From Micrococcus sp. 2A (GTDB taxonomy: Bacteria > Actinomycetota > Actinomycetes > Actinomycetales > Micrococcaceae), in the NCBI RefSeq assembly GCF_039519235.1, contig NZ_CP154351.1, forward strand, positions 2,480,001-2,544,000: 64,000 nucleotides of DNA, read 5' to 3'. Positions 34,935-44,194 of this stretch are shown here, piece by piece (the first letter of the stretch is position 1; each line of letters opens with the position of its first letter). The notes beneath the pieces are model-generated. The model had not been told where the DNA came from and made no database searches. It saw only the letters and a list, made by a program, of their open reading frames with translations. Made by a program: the position numbers and the translations under genes.

Positions 34935-37900
34935 ATGGACATGGACACGCGCGACCCCCACGCCCCGGCGGACCGGGAGCTGCTGCAGCGCGCCGCGGAC
35001 GAGTGGCGTGACGCGCTGATCGACGTCGGCGGCACCAACCGCCTGCTGCACTTCCGCAGCACGGCCGCCACGGTGGACCTGGCCCAGGCCGCGCCGGACG
35101 CCTACACGGCCCTGCTCGCGGGCGGCGCCGTCCGCCTCTCCCAGCTCTTCCCGGAAGCGGACGCCCACGCCGCCGCGCACCGTGCCTGCACCCAGCTGCA
35201 CCGCCGGCAGCGCGAGGCCGTGGAGGAGTACGGCGTCCCGGTCACGCACCTCGCGGTCGGCTTCGCCACCTGGCTCGGCGAGTCCGACGCCGCCCCCCGG
35301 CCCCACGCGCCCGTGCTGCTGCGCCCGCTGCAGATCGAGCGCACTCGCGGCGCCGGGGAGGGCTGGACGCTCACCCTCACGGACGACGTGCAGGTCAACA
35401 CCGTGCTGCTGCACGTGCTCGCGCACGCGGGCGCCGAGATCGCCGAGGAGGACCTCCTCGCCCCGCTCGAGGACCTCGGCCCCGAGCAGGGGATGCGCGT
35501 GAGCCTCGCCCGGCTGGACGCGCTGGCCGCGGACGTCGAGGGCTTCGCCGTGATGCAGGAGGCCGTCCTCGCCGCCTTCTCGTACCAGAAGCAGCCCATG
35601 GTCGCGGACGTCACGGACCTGGACGCCCTGGCCGGCTCCGAGCTGGTCCGGGCCCTCGCCGGCGAGCCGGACGCCATGCGTGGCGCCCGCACGGCCGCCA
35701 CGGGCGTGCCCGTGGAGCCCTCGTCCCCGGACTACGCGCCCGCGGACTCCGAGTACCTCGTGCTGGACGCGGACGCCAGCCAGTCGTACGTGGTCAACGC
35801 GGCACTCGCCGGGCGGAACCTGGTGGTGCAGGGCCCTCCCGGCACGGGCAAGAGCCAGACGATCGCCAACCTGATCGCCGCCCTGATCGCCTCGGGGAAG
35901 CACGTGCTGTTCGTGGCGCAGAAGCGCGCCGCCATCACCGCCGTCCTGGACCGCCTGGACCACGTGGGGCTCTCCCACCTGCTGCTGGACCTGTTCGCCG
36001 CGGACGGCTCGCGGCGTCTGGTGGCCGAGCAGCTGAAGGCCGCCCTCGATCGGCCGGAGGAGGACACGGGCCCGGAGGACGTCGCCCTCCACAGTCGGCT
36101 CGCCGCCGCCCGTGACCGCCTCGTGGCGCACAAGGACGCCCTCACCGAGCCGCGCCACGGCTGGGGGATCAGCGTGAGCGCCCTGCGCACCGGCACCGCC
36201 GGCATCCCGACGGCGGCCCGCACCTCCTTCCGCCTCCCCGCCTCCGCGTTCGGCGACTGGGCGCCCGGCGACCTCGACCGCCACGCCGCGGCACTGGACG
36301 AGCTGCATGAGCTCGGCGCCCTGAGCCCGGCCTGGCGCACCGCCCCCGGCTGGCGCCCGGACGCCCTGCGGACGCGCGAGGACGCCCAGCGGCTGCGCGG
36401 CCGCGTGCTCGAGCTGCAGCAGCGCCTCGTCGGCCTGACGGACCTGCTGCCGCCGCTGGCCCGCGCCGCCGGCTATCCGGCCCCGGCCACGCTCGAGCAG
36501 GTCGCGTGGGTCGTCGGGCTGCACGCGGGCGCCGCGCGGCTCGAGCGGCGGGTGCCGGGTCTCGTGCACGCCCCGGACGTGGAGGAGCTCGCCGCCGCCG
36601 TCGGGGGCGGCGAGGACGTCGGGTTCTGGCGGCGCCGCGGCCTCAAGCGCCGCGCGCGGGACGTCCTCGAGGGCGTGCCCCGAGAGGAGCACGCCGCCCT
36701 CCTGGCCGAGGCGGGGCACCTGCGTTCCCAGTGGCGCGGCAGCGGAGCCCCCTCGGCCGCGCCCGCCACCGCCGAGGCCGAGGCCGCCCTCGCCGAGGTG
36801 CGCGCGCTGCTCGGCGAGCTCGCCCCCGCGGTGCAGGGCATGGACCTGGAGGGCCTGGGCCTGGAGGAGCTCCAGAAGCGCCTCGCCCGGCTCACCGACG
36901 GCGGCCGGGCCAGTGCGCTCGTCCGCTCGGCTGACGCGCGGGCCGCCCTGGCCGCGGCCGGCCTGGACCCGTTCATGCGGATGCTCGTGACCCGGCTGTC
37001 CTCGGGCGAGCCGCTCGACGCCGAGCCCGGGCTCCTGCTGCGCTGGGCCGTGCTGCGCTCCCTCCTCGAGGAGGCCGAGCTGAGCAGCCCAGGCCTCGCG
37101 GGCCTGCGGGGCGCGGACCTGGACCGCGCGGCGCGCGCGTACCGCACGGCCGACGTCGCGCACCTGGCCGCCAATGCCACGCGCGTGCGCCGGCGCGCGG
37201 CCGAGCACCTCGAGAGGGAGATCGACGCCCACGGGGAGGAGTACGCCCGCCTGGTCACGGAGATCACCCGCAAGCGCACCGTGCGGCCGGTGCGCCAGCT
37301 CTTCGAGGACTCCCCCCACGTGATGCGGGCCGCCACGCCCGTGTGGGCCATGAGCCCCCTCCAGGTCTCCCGGCTGCTGCCCGCCGAGCGGTGCTTCGAC
37401 GTGGTGGTCTTCGACGAGGCGAGCCAGATCAGGCCCGCCGACGCCGTCCCGGCCCTCCTGCGCGCCGGCCAGGCGGTCGTCGCGGGCGACAGCCGCCAGC
37501 TGCCGCCCACCGAGTTCTTCACCAAGGTCATGGAGGACGCGTCCGAGGACGAGGACGAGGACGTCGCCCTGGACGGGCGCGGCAGCGAGGGCCGTCGGGA
37601 CGCGCGGCCCCGCGCCGGGAGCCTGACGAAGGACGCCGAGTCCATCCTGGCGGCCATGGACCGGCTGCTGGCCGGCCAGAGCCGCGGCCTCCAGTGGCAC
37701 TACCGCTCGCGGGACGAGCGGCTCATCGCCGTCTCCAACGAGCACGTCTACCACCGCAGCCTCACCACCTTCCCGGCCGCGGACGCCCAGGACGCCGTGC
37801 GGCACGTGGAGGTGCCCGCGAGCCCCGGGATCAACGGCTCCGCCAACAGCCCCGAGGTGGAGGTGGCCGCCGTCGTCGAGCTGGTGCGCGAGCACGTGCG

Positions 37901-38687
37901 CCGCCATCCCGGGGAGAGCCTGGGCATCATCGCGTTCGGCGCGAAGCACGAGGCGCGGATCGAGGCGGCGCTGTTCCAGGCCATGGCCGAGGACCCGGCG
38001 TTCGAGCGCGCCCTGAACGCGCGCACGGACGAGCCGTGGTTCGTGAAGGCCATCGAGCGCGTGCAGGGCGATGAGAGGGACGCGGTCATCCTCAGCGTGG
38101 GCTACGGCAAGGGCGCGGACGGGCGGCTGCGCTACTTCTGGGGCCCGCTCCTGCGGGAGGGCGGCGAACGGCGCCTCAACGTGGCCATCAGCCGCGCCAA
38201 GCGCCGCATGACCCTGGTGACGAGCTTCAGCCCGGACGACGTCCCCGCGGACGGGCACTCCTCCGCGGGCTTCCAGCTGATGCACCGGTTCCTGCACTTC
38301 ATGGCCTCGGGGGGCACGCGGCTGACCGGCGGGCCGAGCGGCGGGATCGCGCTGAACCCGTTCGAACTGGACGTGCAGCGCCGGCTCGAGGAGGCCGGCC
38401 TGAGCCTGGACGCGCAGGTGGGCGTGGGCGGCTACCGGATCGACTTCGCCGCGCGGCATCCGGAGAAGCCGGGGCGGCACGTGCTGGCCATCGAGGCCGA
38501 CGGTGCCTCGTACCACTCCGGCCACACCGCCCGGGAGCGCGACCGCCTGCGGCAGTCCATGCTCGAGGCCCGCGGCTGGCGCTTCCACCGCATCTGGAGC
38601 ACGGACTGGTTCGCGGACGCGGATGCGGAGGTGGCCAAGACGGTGGCGGCGTTCGAGGCGGCGGTGGCGGCCGACGACGCGGGGTGA
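34935..38687 (+). CDS. DUF4011-type superfamily 1 helicase with C-terminal restriction-endonuclease-like domain
   Basis: A 1250-aa protein. The N-terminal 250 residues resemble DUF4011 (WRDALIDVGGTNRLLHF). The helicase core has Walker A GPPGTGKS (300-307), Walker B VVFDEAS (D827-S830), AGDSRQLPP, and C-terminal SF1 motifs including INVAISRAKRRMTLVTS-like text (NVAISRAKRRM). The last 100 residues form a Vsr/MTES_1575-type nuclease fold: YRIDFAA (D1170), AIEADGASYHS (E1187, D1189) and FHRIWSTDWF. TAGCCT at 34923-34928 lies 6 nt before the ATG, so it is probably leaderless. It is a single gene with no methyltransferase or partner nearby. Such proteins are candidates for anti-phage defence or nucleic-acid repair. 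Confidence 0.85.
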   Translation: MDMDTRDPHAPADRELLQRAADEWRDALIDVGGTNRLLHFRSTAATVDLAQAAPDAYTALLAGGAVRLSQLFPEADAHAAAHRACTQLHRRQREAVEEYGVPVTHLAVGFATWLGESDAAPRPHAPVLLRPLQIERTRGAGEGWTLTLTDDVQVNTVLLHVLAHAGAEIAEEDLLAPLEDLGPEQGMRVSLARLDALAADVEGFAVMQEAVLAAFSYQKQPMVADVTDLDALAGSELVRALAGEPDAMRGARTAATGVPVEPSSPDYAPADSEYLVLDADASQSYVVNAALAGRNLVVQGPPGTGKSQTIANLIAALIASGKHVLFVAQKRAAITAVLDRLDHVGLSHLLLDLFAADGSRRLVAEQLKAALDRPEEDTGPEDVALHSRLAAARDRLVAHKDALTEPRHGWGISVSALRTGTAGIPTAARTSFRLPASAFGDWAPGDLDRHAAALDELHELGALSPAWRTAPGWRPDALRTREDAQRLRGRVLELQQRLVGLTDLLPPLARAAGYPAPATLEQVAWVVGLHAGAARLERRVPGLVHAPDVEELAAAVGGGEDVGFWRRRGLKRRARDVLEGVPREEHAALLAEAGHLRSQWRGSGAPSAAPATAEAEAALAEVRALLGELAPAVQGMDLEGLGLEELQKRLARLTDGGRASALVRSADARAALAAAGLDPFMRMLVTRLSSGEPLDAEPGLLLRWAVLRSLLEEAELSSPGLAGLRGADLDRAARAYRTADVAHLAANATRVRRRAAEHLEREIDAHGEEYARLVTEITRKRTVRPVRQLFEDSPHVMRAATPVWAMSPLQVSRLLPAERCFDVVVFDEASQIRPADAVPALLRAGQAVVAGDSRQLPPTEFFTKVMEDASEDEDEDVALDGRGSEGRRDARPRAGSLTKDAESILAAMDRLLAGQSRGLQWHYRSRDERLIAVSNEHVYHRSLTTFPAADAQDAVRHVEVPASPGINGSANSPEVEVAAVVELVREHVRRHPGESLGIIAFGAKHEARIEAALFQAMAEDPAFERALNARTDEPWFVKAIERVQGDERDAVILSVGYGKGADGRLRYFWGPLLREGGERRLNVAISRAKRRMTLVTSFSPDDVPADGHSSAGFQLMHRFLHFMASGGTRLTGGPSGGIALNPFELDVQRRLEEAGLSLDAQVGVGGYRIDFAARHPEKPGRHVLAIEADGASYHSGHTARERDRLRQSMLEARGWRFHRIWSTDWFADADAEVAKTVAAFEAAVAADDAG

Positions 38688-38813
38688 CGGCGCGTGTCCC
38701 CGCAGGCTCAGATGCCGTCGGCCCCGGCCGGGGCTCCGGCTCAGCGGTTCCCGGGGAAGCGCGGGTCGACCGCCTCGCCGCCGGGCGCGTGCACCGTGGC
38801 GGGGGCGCCCGTC

Positions 38814-40046
38814 TCATCGGCGCCGCGCGCGCAGCACGAGCTCGAGGTCGAACCGGGCGTCCGGGTCGTCCAGCGCGTCCCCGAAGAGCTCCCGCAGGCG
38901 TCCCACCCGGTAGCCCACTGTCTGCGGATGCACGCCCAGCTCCGCGGCGATCGGCGCGCGCTGACCCCAATGCGTGAGCCAGGAGAGCAGGGTGGCCTCG
39001 AGGATCTCGCGCTTGGCCGCGGTCACGCCCTCGAGCGGCGCCAGCACCCGGCCGGCCAGCTGCGCCACCACGCGGGGCTCGGCTCCCAGCACGACGCGGG
39101 CGAGGTGGTGCTCGGCCAGCACGGGATCCCCCGTGCCGCCGCGGCCCTGCACCGCGAGCGTGCGCGCCACCCGGTACGAGTGCGGCGCCAGGCCCCACTC
39201 CACCGCCGGACCGACGACGGCCGCCGTGCCCGCGAGGAGACGCAGCATCTGCTCGCGCCGGACGCGGGGCGGCAGGGCGTCCACCACCGCGACCACCTCG
39301 GACTCCCGCTCGACCACCAGGCCGGTGCGGCCGAGGCGGTGGCGGACGTCCGCGCCGGCCGCGGCCGGGAGGACCACGACGGCCAGACGGCGCGGCAGGC
39401 GCCAGTCGGCGAGCGCGGCGAGGCGCTGCACCTCCTTCTCCTCCGCGCCGCCGCGGATGAGCGCGGAGGCGAGGTCGGAGCGGTAGAGCTCGAGCAGACC
39501 CGCCTGGGCCGACTGGGCTTGGGCATAGGCCTGCGCACTCACGGAGGAGAGCTCGTCGATGTACGCCCAGATGGACTCGCCGAGGTCGATCACCACGGAC
39601 ATGTCCATCCCCTGCCGCGCGCACTCGGCCGAGAGGTCACGGAACACGATCCGCGCAGACGTGCGGTACGCCCCGAGGAGGGCGTCCATGCTGCGGCCCT
39701 CCCGGAACTCCCCCGCGCCGAGGGTGGCCATGAGGGCGCGGGAGTCGTCGTTGAGGGCGGGCAGGTCCGTGCCGGGCAGGCGCATGAGCTGCTCGAATGC
39801 GGTCCGCACCCCGTGGGAGAGGTTGCGGCCGTACTTGCCGTCCCGGGCTTCGGCGTAGGCCGGGATCTGATCCGGGACGTCCTGGATCATGCGCGCCATG
39901 ACGGCCGGCAGGGCCGGCGCGAGCTTCTCGGGCAGGTCGGCGGGCAGCGACTGCCACGGGGGGCTCCACTCGCCGTCGTCGCTGGTCAGGCCAGGGTGGA
40001 CGACGGCGGGGGACGAATCCGGGAAGGGGGCGGGGGGCTGGCTCAT
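38814..40046 (-). CDS. PucR-family transcriptional regulator
   Basis: A 410-aa regulator. Its C-terminal PucR-type HTH is typical: LLSWLTHWGQRAPIAAELGV then HPQTVGYRVGRLRELFGDALDD. The N-terminal part (DVPDQIPAYAEARDGKYGRN onwards) is the sensor domain often found in this family. GAGGAGACAACG precedes the ATG. It is divergent from the ferredoxin reductase/desaturase operon across 84 bp and probably controls it. This arrangement is conserved in several actinobacteria, where the regulator tunes membrane lipid unsaturation (known of the family). Confidence 0.87.
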   Translation of the reverse strand: MSQPPAPFPDSSPAVVHPGLTSDDGEWSPPWQSLPADLPEKLAPALPAVMARMIQDVPDQIPAYAEARDGKYGRNLSHGVRTAFEQLMRLPGTDLPALNDDSRALMATLGAGEFREGRSMDALLGAYRTSARIVFRDLSAECARQGMDMSVVIDLGESIWAYIDELSSVSAQAYAQAQSAQAGLLELYRSDLASALIRGGAEEKEVQRLAALADWRLPRRLAVVVLPAAAGADVRHRLGRTGLVVERESEVVAVVDALPPRVRREQMLRLLAGTAAVVGPAVEWGLAPHSYRVARTLAVQGRGGTGDPVLAEHHLARVVLGAEPRVVAQLAGRVLAPLEGVTAAKREILEATLLSWLTHWGQRAPIAAELGVHPQTVGYRVGRLRELFGDALDDPDARFDLELVLRARRR

Positions 40047-40130
40047 CGTTGTCTCCTCATGATGAAGAACGTCCCTCGATCGTACGTCCAGCGAGAAGAA
40101 ACACAGCGTGTCCCGCCATACGCTTGGGCC

Positions 40131-41183
40131 ATGGCCGGACCGACCCTGCTGACCCGCATCGCCTCGGTGCTGCTGCATCCCCTGACCCCCGAGGACGTGC
40201 TCGGACTGCTGGACCCCGTGCGCTCGTCGCGCCAGCTGCGCGGCGTGGTCACAGCCGTCACGCGCGAGACCGCCGGCACCGCCACGATCGCCTTCCGCCC
40301 CGGACCGGGCTGGACGGCGCACGACGCCGGCCAGTGGGCCCGCATCGGCGTGGACGTGGACGGCGTGCGCCAGTGGCGCTCCTACTCGCTCTCCGCCCCG
40401 GCCGGCGCCGACCCGGAGATCACGGTCTCGGACATCGGGGTGGTCTCGGGCACCCTGGTGCGCGGCACCAAGCCCGGGGACGTCCTCTTCCTGGACCTGC
40501 CCGAGGGCGACTTCACGCTTCCAGAGGAGCCGCGCCCCCTGCTCATGCTCACGGCCGGCTCGGGCCTCACGCCCGTGATGTCCATGATCCGCACGCTCGT
40601 GCCACGCCGGGCCGACGCCGACGTCGTGCTGATCCACTCCTCCCGCACCCCGGAGGACGCGCTCTTCCGCGAGGAGCTGGCCGAGCTCGCAGACCAGTTC
40701 CCCGGCCTGACGGTGCACCACCGCTACACCGCCACGGACGGGCGCCTGGACCTCACCACCCCCGCCGATCTCGAGGCCCTGTGCCCGGACTGGCGCGAGC
40801 GGGCCGCGTACGCGTGCGGACCGGCCGGCCTCCTGGACGCCGCGGAGGCACTGTGGTGCGCGCACGCCGGCGAGGACCTGCGCATCGAGCGCTTCCGCGC
40901 GGACCTGACCGCCGGCGTCGCGGGGGCGGGCGGGCGCGTGACCTTCGAGCACTCGGACGTGGAGGCGGACGCCCCGGGCGACGTGCCCCTGCTCGAGGTG
41001 GCGGAGGACGCCGGCGTGGCCGCGCCCAGCGGCTGCCGCATGGGCATCTGCCACGCCTGCCTCACTCCGCTGCGCTCCGGCCAGGTCACGGACCTGCGCA
41101 CGGGCGAGGTCCACGGCGACCCCGGCGAGCTCATCCAGACCTGCGTGAGCGCGGCCGCCGGGCCCGTGAGTCTGGCCGTGTGA
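40131..41183 (+). CDS. Ferredoxin reductase with C-terminal 2Fe-2S domain (desaturase electron donor)
   Basis: A 350-aa flavoprotein. The FAD-binding part has RSYSLSAPAG, the NAD(P)H part LLMLTAGSGLTPVMSM and the AYACGPAGLLDA loop. The C-terminus is a plant-type ferredoxin with cysteines in SGCRMGICHACLTPL (C-x4-C-x2-C) and a fourth in IQTCVS. The same arrangement is known from mycobacterial Rv3230c, which feeds electrons to DesA3. TACGCT at 40119-40124 is 6 nt before the ATG (leaderless). It is followed after 68 bp by the desaturase. Confidence 0.9.
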   Translation: MAGPTLLTRIASVLLHPLTPEDVLGLLDPVRSSRQLRGVVTAVTRETAGTATIAFRPGPGWTAHDAGQWARIGVDVDGVRQWRSYSLSAPAGADPEITVSDIGVVSGTLVRGTKPGDVLFLDLPEGDFTLPEEPRPLLMLTAGSGLTPVMSMIRTLVPRRADADVVLIHSSRTPEDALFREELAELADQFPGLTVHHRYTATDGRLDLTTPADLEALCPDWRERAAYACGPAGLLDAAEALWCAHAGEDLRIERFRADLTAGVAGAGGRVTFEHSDVEADAPGDVPLLEVAEDAGVAAPSGCRMGICHACLTPLRSGQVTDLRTGEVHGDPGELIQTCVSAAAGPVSLAV

Positions 41184-41251
41184 GCCCGGCCGGCCCCCTC
41201 CCGGCCCCTTCGACATCCATCCATCGCCTCCCGAACCGTCAGGAGACCACC

Positions 41252-42538
41252 GTGACCCAGACACTCCCCCGCCCCGCCGGCGCCACCGCCCCCGCAGACC
41301 CCGCCCTCGCGATCCCGGGCACCACCGTCCGCGGGCGGCAGGCCCGCGTCCTCCCCGACGACCGCCCGGACACCACGAGCTGGGCCCCGCGCGGCGACGA
41401 GGCCGACGCCGCGACGAGGGCCGCGCCGAAGGCCCGCCCCGGGATGCTGGCCACCGAGGGCGGCCCCACCGTGCGCCCGCCGGCCGCCGCGCACCTGAGC
41501 GACGAGCAGGTGGCCGAGCTGGGCCGCGAGCTCGACGCGATCCGCGACGACGTGCTCGCCCGCCGCGGCGCCTCCGACGCGGCCTACATCCGCCGCGTCA
41601 TCCGCCTGCAGCGCTGGCTCGAGGTGGGCGGACGCACGCTGCTGCTGAACGCGAAGAACCGCGCCGCGTTCGTCGCCGGCATCGCCATGCTGACCACCGG
41701 CAAGATCATCGAGAACATGGAGATCGGCCACAACGTCCTCCACGGCCAGTGGGACTGGATGCGCGATCCGGACATCCACTCCACCACGTGGGAGTGGGAC
41801 TTCGTCACGCCGTCGTCGGCCTGGCAGAACACCCACAACGACGCGCACCACCGCTGGACCAACGTCATCGGCAAGGACACGGACGTGGGCTACAACCTGC
41901 TCCGGATGGACGAGTCCGAGCCGTGGCAGCCCCGCCACCTCCTCAACCCCGTCCTCAACGCGGCCCTCGCCCCGATCTTCGAGTGGGGCATCGCCCTGTA
42001 CGACCTGGAGCTGTCCAAGTTCCAGGCCGGAGAGAAGTCCTGGGCGGAGATGCGCCGGGACCTGACGTCGGTGGCCGTGAAGGCCTCGCGCCAGGCCGCG
42101 AAGGACTACCTGGCCACGCCGATCGTGGCCGAGGCCCTCACCGGCTCCGGCAGGGCCGCGGTCAAGGCCACCCTCATCTCCGGCGTGCTGCGCAACATCT
42201 GGGCGCACTCGGTGATCTTCTGCGGACACTTCCCCGACGGCGTGGAGACCTTCACGGAGGAGATGGTGGAGGGCGAGACGCGCGGCGACTGGTACGTGCG
42301 CCAGATGATCGGCTCCGCCAACATCTCCGGCTCGAAGCTCATGCACTTCATGACCGGCAACCTCTCCCTGCAGGTGGAGCACCACCTGTTCCCGGACCTG
42401 CCCTCGAACCGGTACGCCGAGGTGGCACCCAAGGTCCAGGACATCTGCCGGCGCTACGGCCTGCCCTACACCACGGGGCCGTTGCACAAGCAGGTCGGCT
42501 CGGCGTGGGCCAAGGTGTTCCGGCTGGCGCTGCCGTGA
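41252..42538 (+). CDS. Acyl-CoA/fatty acid desaturase (DesA3-like)
   Basis: A 428-aa membrane di-iron desaturase. Histidine boxes: GHNVLHGQ, HNDAHHRW and QVEHHLFPDLPSNRY. The GTG start follows AGGAGACCACC. It introduces a double bond into acyl chains, most likely delta-9, using electrons from the upstream ferredoxin reductase. The N-terminal 90 residues are hydrophilic and variable. It ends at a double hairpin. Confidence 0.9.
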   Translation: MTQTLPRPAGATAPADPALAIPGTTVRGRQARVLPDDRPDTTSWAPRGDEADAATRAAPKARPGMLATEGGPTVRPPAAAHLSDEQVAELGRELDAIRDDVLARRGASDAAYIRRVIRLQRWLEVGGRTLLLNAKNRAAFVAGIAMLTTGKIIENMEIGHNVLHGQWDWMRDPDIHSTTWEWDFVTPSSAWQNTHNDAHHRWTNVIGKDTDVGYNLLRMDESEPWQPRHLLNPVLNAALAPIFEWGIALYDLELSKFQAGEKSWAEMRRDLTSVAVKASRQAAKDYLATPIVAEALTGSGRAAVKATLISGVLRNIWAHSVIFCGHFPDGVETFTEEMVEGETRGDWYVRQMIGSANISGSKLMHFMTGNLSLQVEHHLFPDLPSNRYAEVAPKVQDICRRYGLPYTTGPLHKQVGSAWAKVFRLALP

Positions 42539-42564
42539 TCGGCTGACTCCCCCGACGGCCGGGC

Positions 42565-42584
42565 GGGCGGGGACCTCCCCGCCC
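42565..42584. terminator. Hairpin terminator 1 between desaturase and SRPBCC genes
   Basis: Perfect 8-bp stem GGGCGGGG / CCCCGCCC with an ACCT loop, 26 bp after the desaturase stop. Confidence 0.65.
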
Positions 42585-42595
42585 GGTCTGAACAC

Positions 42596-42634
42596 GGGGA
42601 CCGGATCTGAGTCCTGGACGCAGATCCGGTCCCC
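42596..42634. terminator. Hairpin terminator 2, perfect 14-bp arms
   Basis: GGGGACCGGATCTG and CAGATCCGGTCCCC enclose an 11-nt loop. It lies between converging genes and can serve both strands. Confidence 0.7.
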
Positions 42635-42654
42635 TTCGTGCGATCCGGCCCCGC

Positions 42655-43134
42655 TCAGCCCTGACGCTCGGCCAGCTCCGCGAGCCGGTCGATCGACGCG
42701 CGGAGCTGCTCTTCGCCGGTCCGCAGCGCCTTCTGGAGGCGCTTCGGGTCGGTGAGGGCGGTCCAGTCATAGGTGTGGGTGACGCGGCAGCCGCCCTCGT
42801 CGTCGTCCTCGACCTCCCACCGCCACAGCTGGCCGAACGGCTCCCCGCCGACCTCGGAGGGCTTCCAGGCGATGCGGCGGCCCTCCTCGAACTCGACCAC
42901 GTGGTTCGCGCGGTCCACCCCCTTCTGCAGGGTCATGACGAACACGTCCCCGACAGCGGTCACCCGCTGCCCGGGGGCGGCCTCAGCCAGGTTGTCGTTG
43001 CCGTCCCACTCGGGCTGGCGGGAGGGGTCCGCGATCAGCTCGAAGACGACGCAGGCCGGCGCGTCGACGTGGCGGGTCGCGGACACGACGCGGTCCTCGG
43101 GGGCGGGCAGGGCGGTCTCGTCGATGTGCTCCAT
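42655..43134 (-). CDS. SRPBCC-family protein
   Basis: A 159-aa START/Bet v1-fold protein. It has RHVDAPACVVFELIADPSRQ at the N-terminus and WRWEVEDDDEGGCRVTHTYD later, as in polyketide-cyclase/dehydrase-like proteins that hold a hydrophobic ligand. The start is the ATG at 43134 because TACCCT (43141-43146) is exactly 6 nt upstream. The ligand is unknown. Confidence 0.82.
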   Translation of the reverse strand: MEHIDETALPAPEDRVVSATRHVDAPACVVFELIADPSRQPEWDGNDNLAEAAPGQRVTAVGDVFVMTLQKGVDRANHVVEFEEGRRIAWKPSEVGGEPFGQLWRWEVEDDDEGGCRVTHTYDWTALTDPKRLQKALRTGEEQLRASIDRLAELAERQG

Positions 43135-43236
43135 GGCGTCAGGGTAGGGGTGCACCGCCGCCGTGGGCCATGCCCTACGCACGCGGGCGAGGAGCGCTCG
43201 CACGACCCCGGCTCCTCACCCCCTACCCTCGTGAGC

Positions 43237-44109
43237 ATGACGTCCCGGCTGCGCCTCCTCCTGACCACCGCGATCGTCCCGGTGTTCTGGGGCTCCACCT
43301 ACGTGGTGACGCGGCAGTGGCTGCCCGCGGACCTGCCCCTCACCGGCGCCGCGATCCGGGCCCTGCCGGCCGGGCTGATCCTGCTCGCCCTGACCCGGCG
43401 CCTCCCCCGCGGGGCGTGGTGGTGGAAGTCCGCACTGATCTCCTTCCTGACCATGGGCGGGTTCTTCGTGCTCGTGTACGTCTCCGGCTCCCGCCTGCCC
43501 AGCGGCGTGGCCGCCACGCTCATGGCCTCCGGGCCGCTGGTGATGGTGGTGCTGGGCCGCCTGCTGCTCCGCGAGCGAGCGCCGCTGATGGCGTACGTCG
43601 GCGCCGTCGTCGGGATCCTCGGCGTGGCCCTGCTGGCCGGCAGCGCGATCGCCACCCTGGATCCCATGGGCGTGGCGGCCGCGCTGACCGGCGTGCTGAC
43701 GTCGTCGCTGGGGTACGTGCTGACGAAGCGGTGGAGGCCGCCCGTGGACTCGCTGACGTTCAGCGCGTGGCAGCTGACCCTGGCCGGCGTGATGCTGGCA
43801 CCGGTGGCGCTGGCCGTGGAGGGCCCGCCACCGCCCCTGGGCCTGCCCGCCGTCCTGGGGTTCGCGTACATGGGCCTGATCGCGACCGGGCTGGCCTACG
43901 TGCTGTGGTTCCGGGGCCTCGCGGCGCTGCCCGCCCGGACGGTCGGGATCCTGGGGCTGCTCAACCCCCTGACGGGCGTCCTGCTCGGCGCCGCCGTGGC
44001 CGGGGAGATGCTCAGCCCCCTGCAGGCACTCGGGGCGGCGGTCATCCTGCTCGGCGTGGGTCTCGGGCTCATGACGACGCCGCGGGTGCTGCGACGGCGG
44101 CCTGCCTGA
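43237..44109 (+). CDS. EamA/DMT-family transporter
   Basis: A 290-aa, ten-helix protein with two EamA halves (GSTYVVTRQWLPADLPLTGA and GLIATGLAYVLWFRGLAALP). The PARTVGILGLLNPLTGVLLG segment is typical of the RhaT/YdcZ-like drug/metabolite group. TACCCT at 43224-43229 is 7 nt before the ATG (leaderless). It probably exports an amino acid or metabolite. It stands alone between the SRPBCC gene and the P-type ATPase. Confidence 0.86.
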   Translation: MTSRLRLLLTTAIVPVFWGSTYVVTRQWLPADLPLTGAAIRALPAGLILLALTRRLPRGAWWWKSALISFLTMGGFFVLVYVSGSRLPSGVAATLMASGPLVMVVLGRLLLRERAPLMAYVGAVVGILGVALLAGSAIATLDPMGVAAALTGVLTSSLGYVLTKRWRPPVDSLTFSAWQLTLAGVMLAPVALAVEGPPPPLGLPAVLGFAYMGLIATGLAYVLWFRGLAALPARTVGILGLLNPLTGVLLGAAVAGEMLSPLQALGAAVILLGVGLGLMTTPRVLRRRPA

Positions 44110-44194
44110 CCGGGCCCGCCGCCGTAGACTCGAGACATCCGCCGTCATCGGCGCGGCCCGCCGGTGACCTGGTCCTTCCGAGGGAGCCCGCGCC

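Noticed and set aside
34902..38588. A 1228-codon open frame opposite the helicase gene
   Set aside because: Its translation has the same shadow composition (His, Gly, Arg, Glu), whereas the plus frame shows complete helicase and nuclease motifs.
34935..38687. Assignment of the helicase to a named defence system such as Mokosh or DISARM
   Set aside because: Domain make-up differs: no kinase, PLD nuclease, methyltransferase or partner genes are visible. Only a general candidate-defence label is justified.
38721..38734. Palindrome GCCCCGGCCGGGGC as a terminator
   Set aside because: It is self-complementary without a loop and short for this GC content, so it may be chance.
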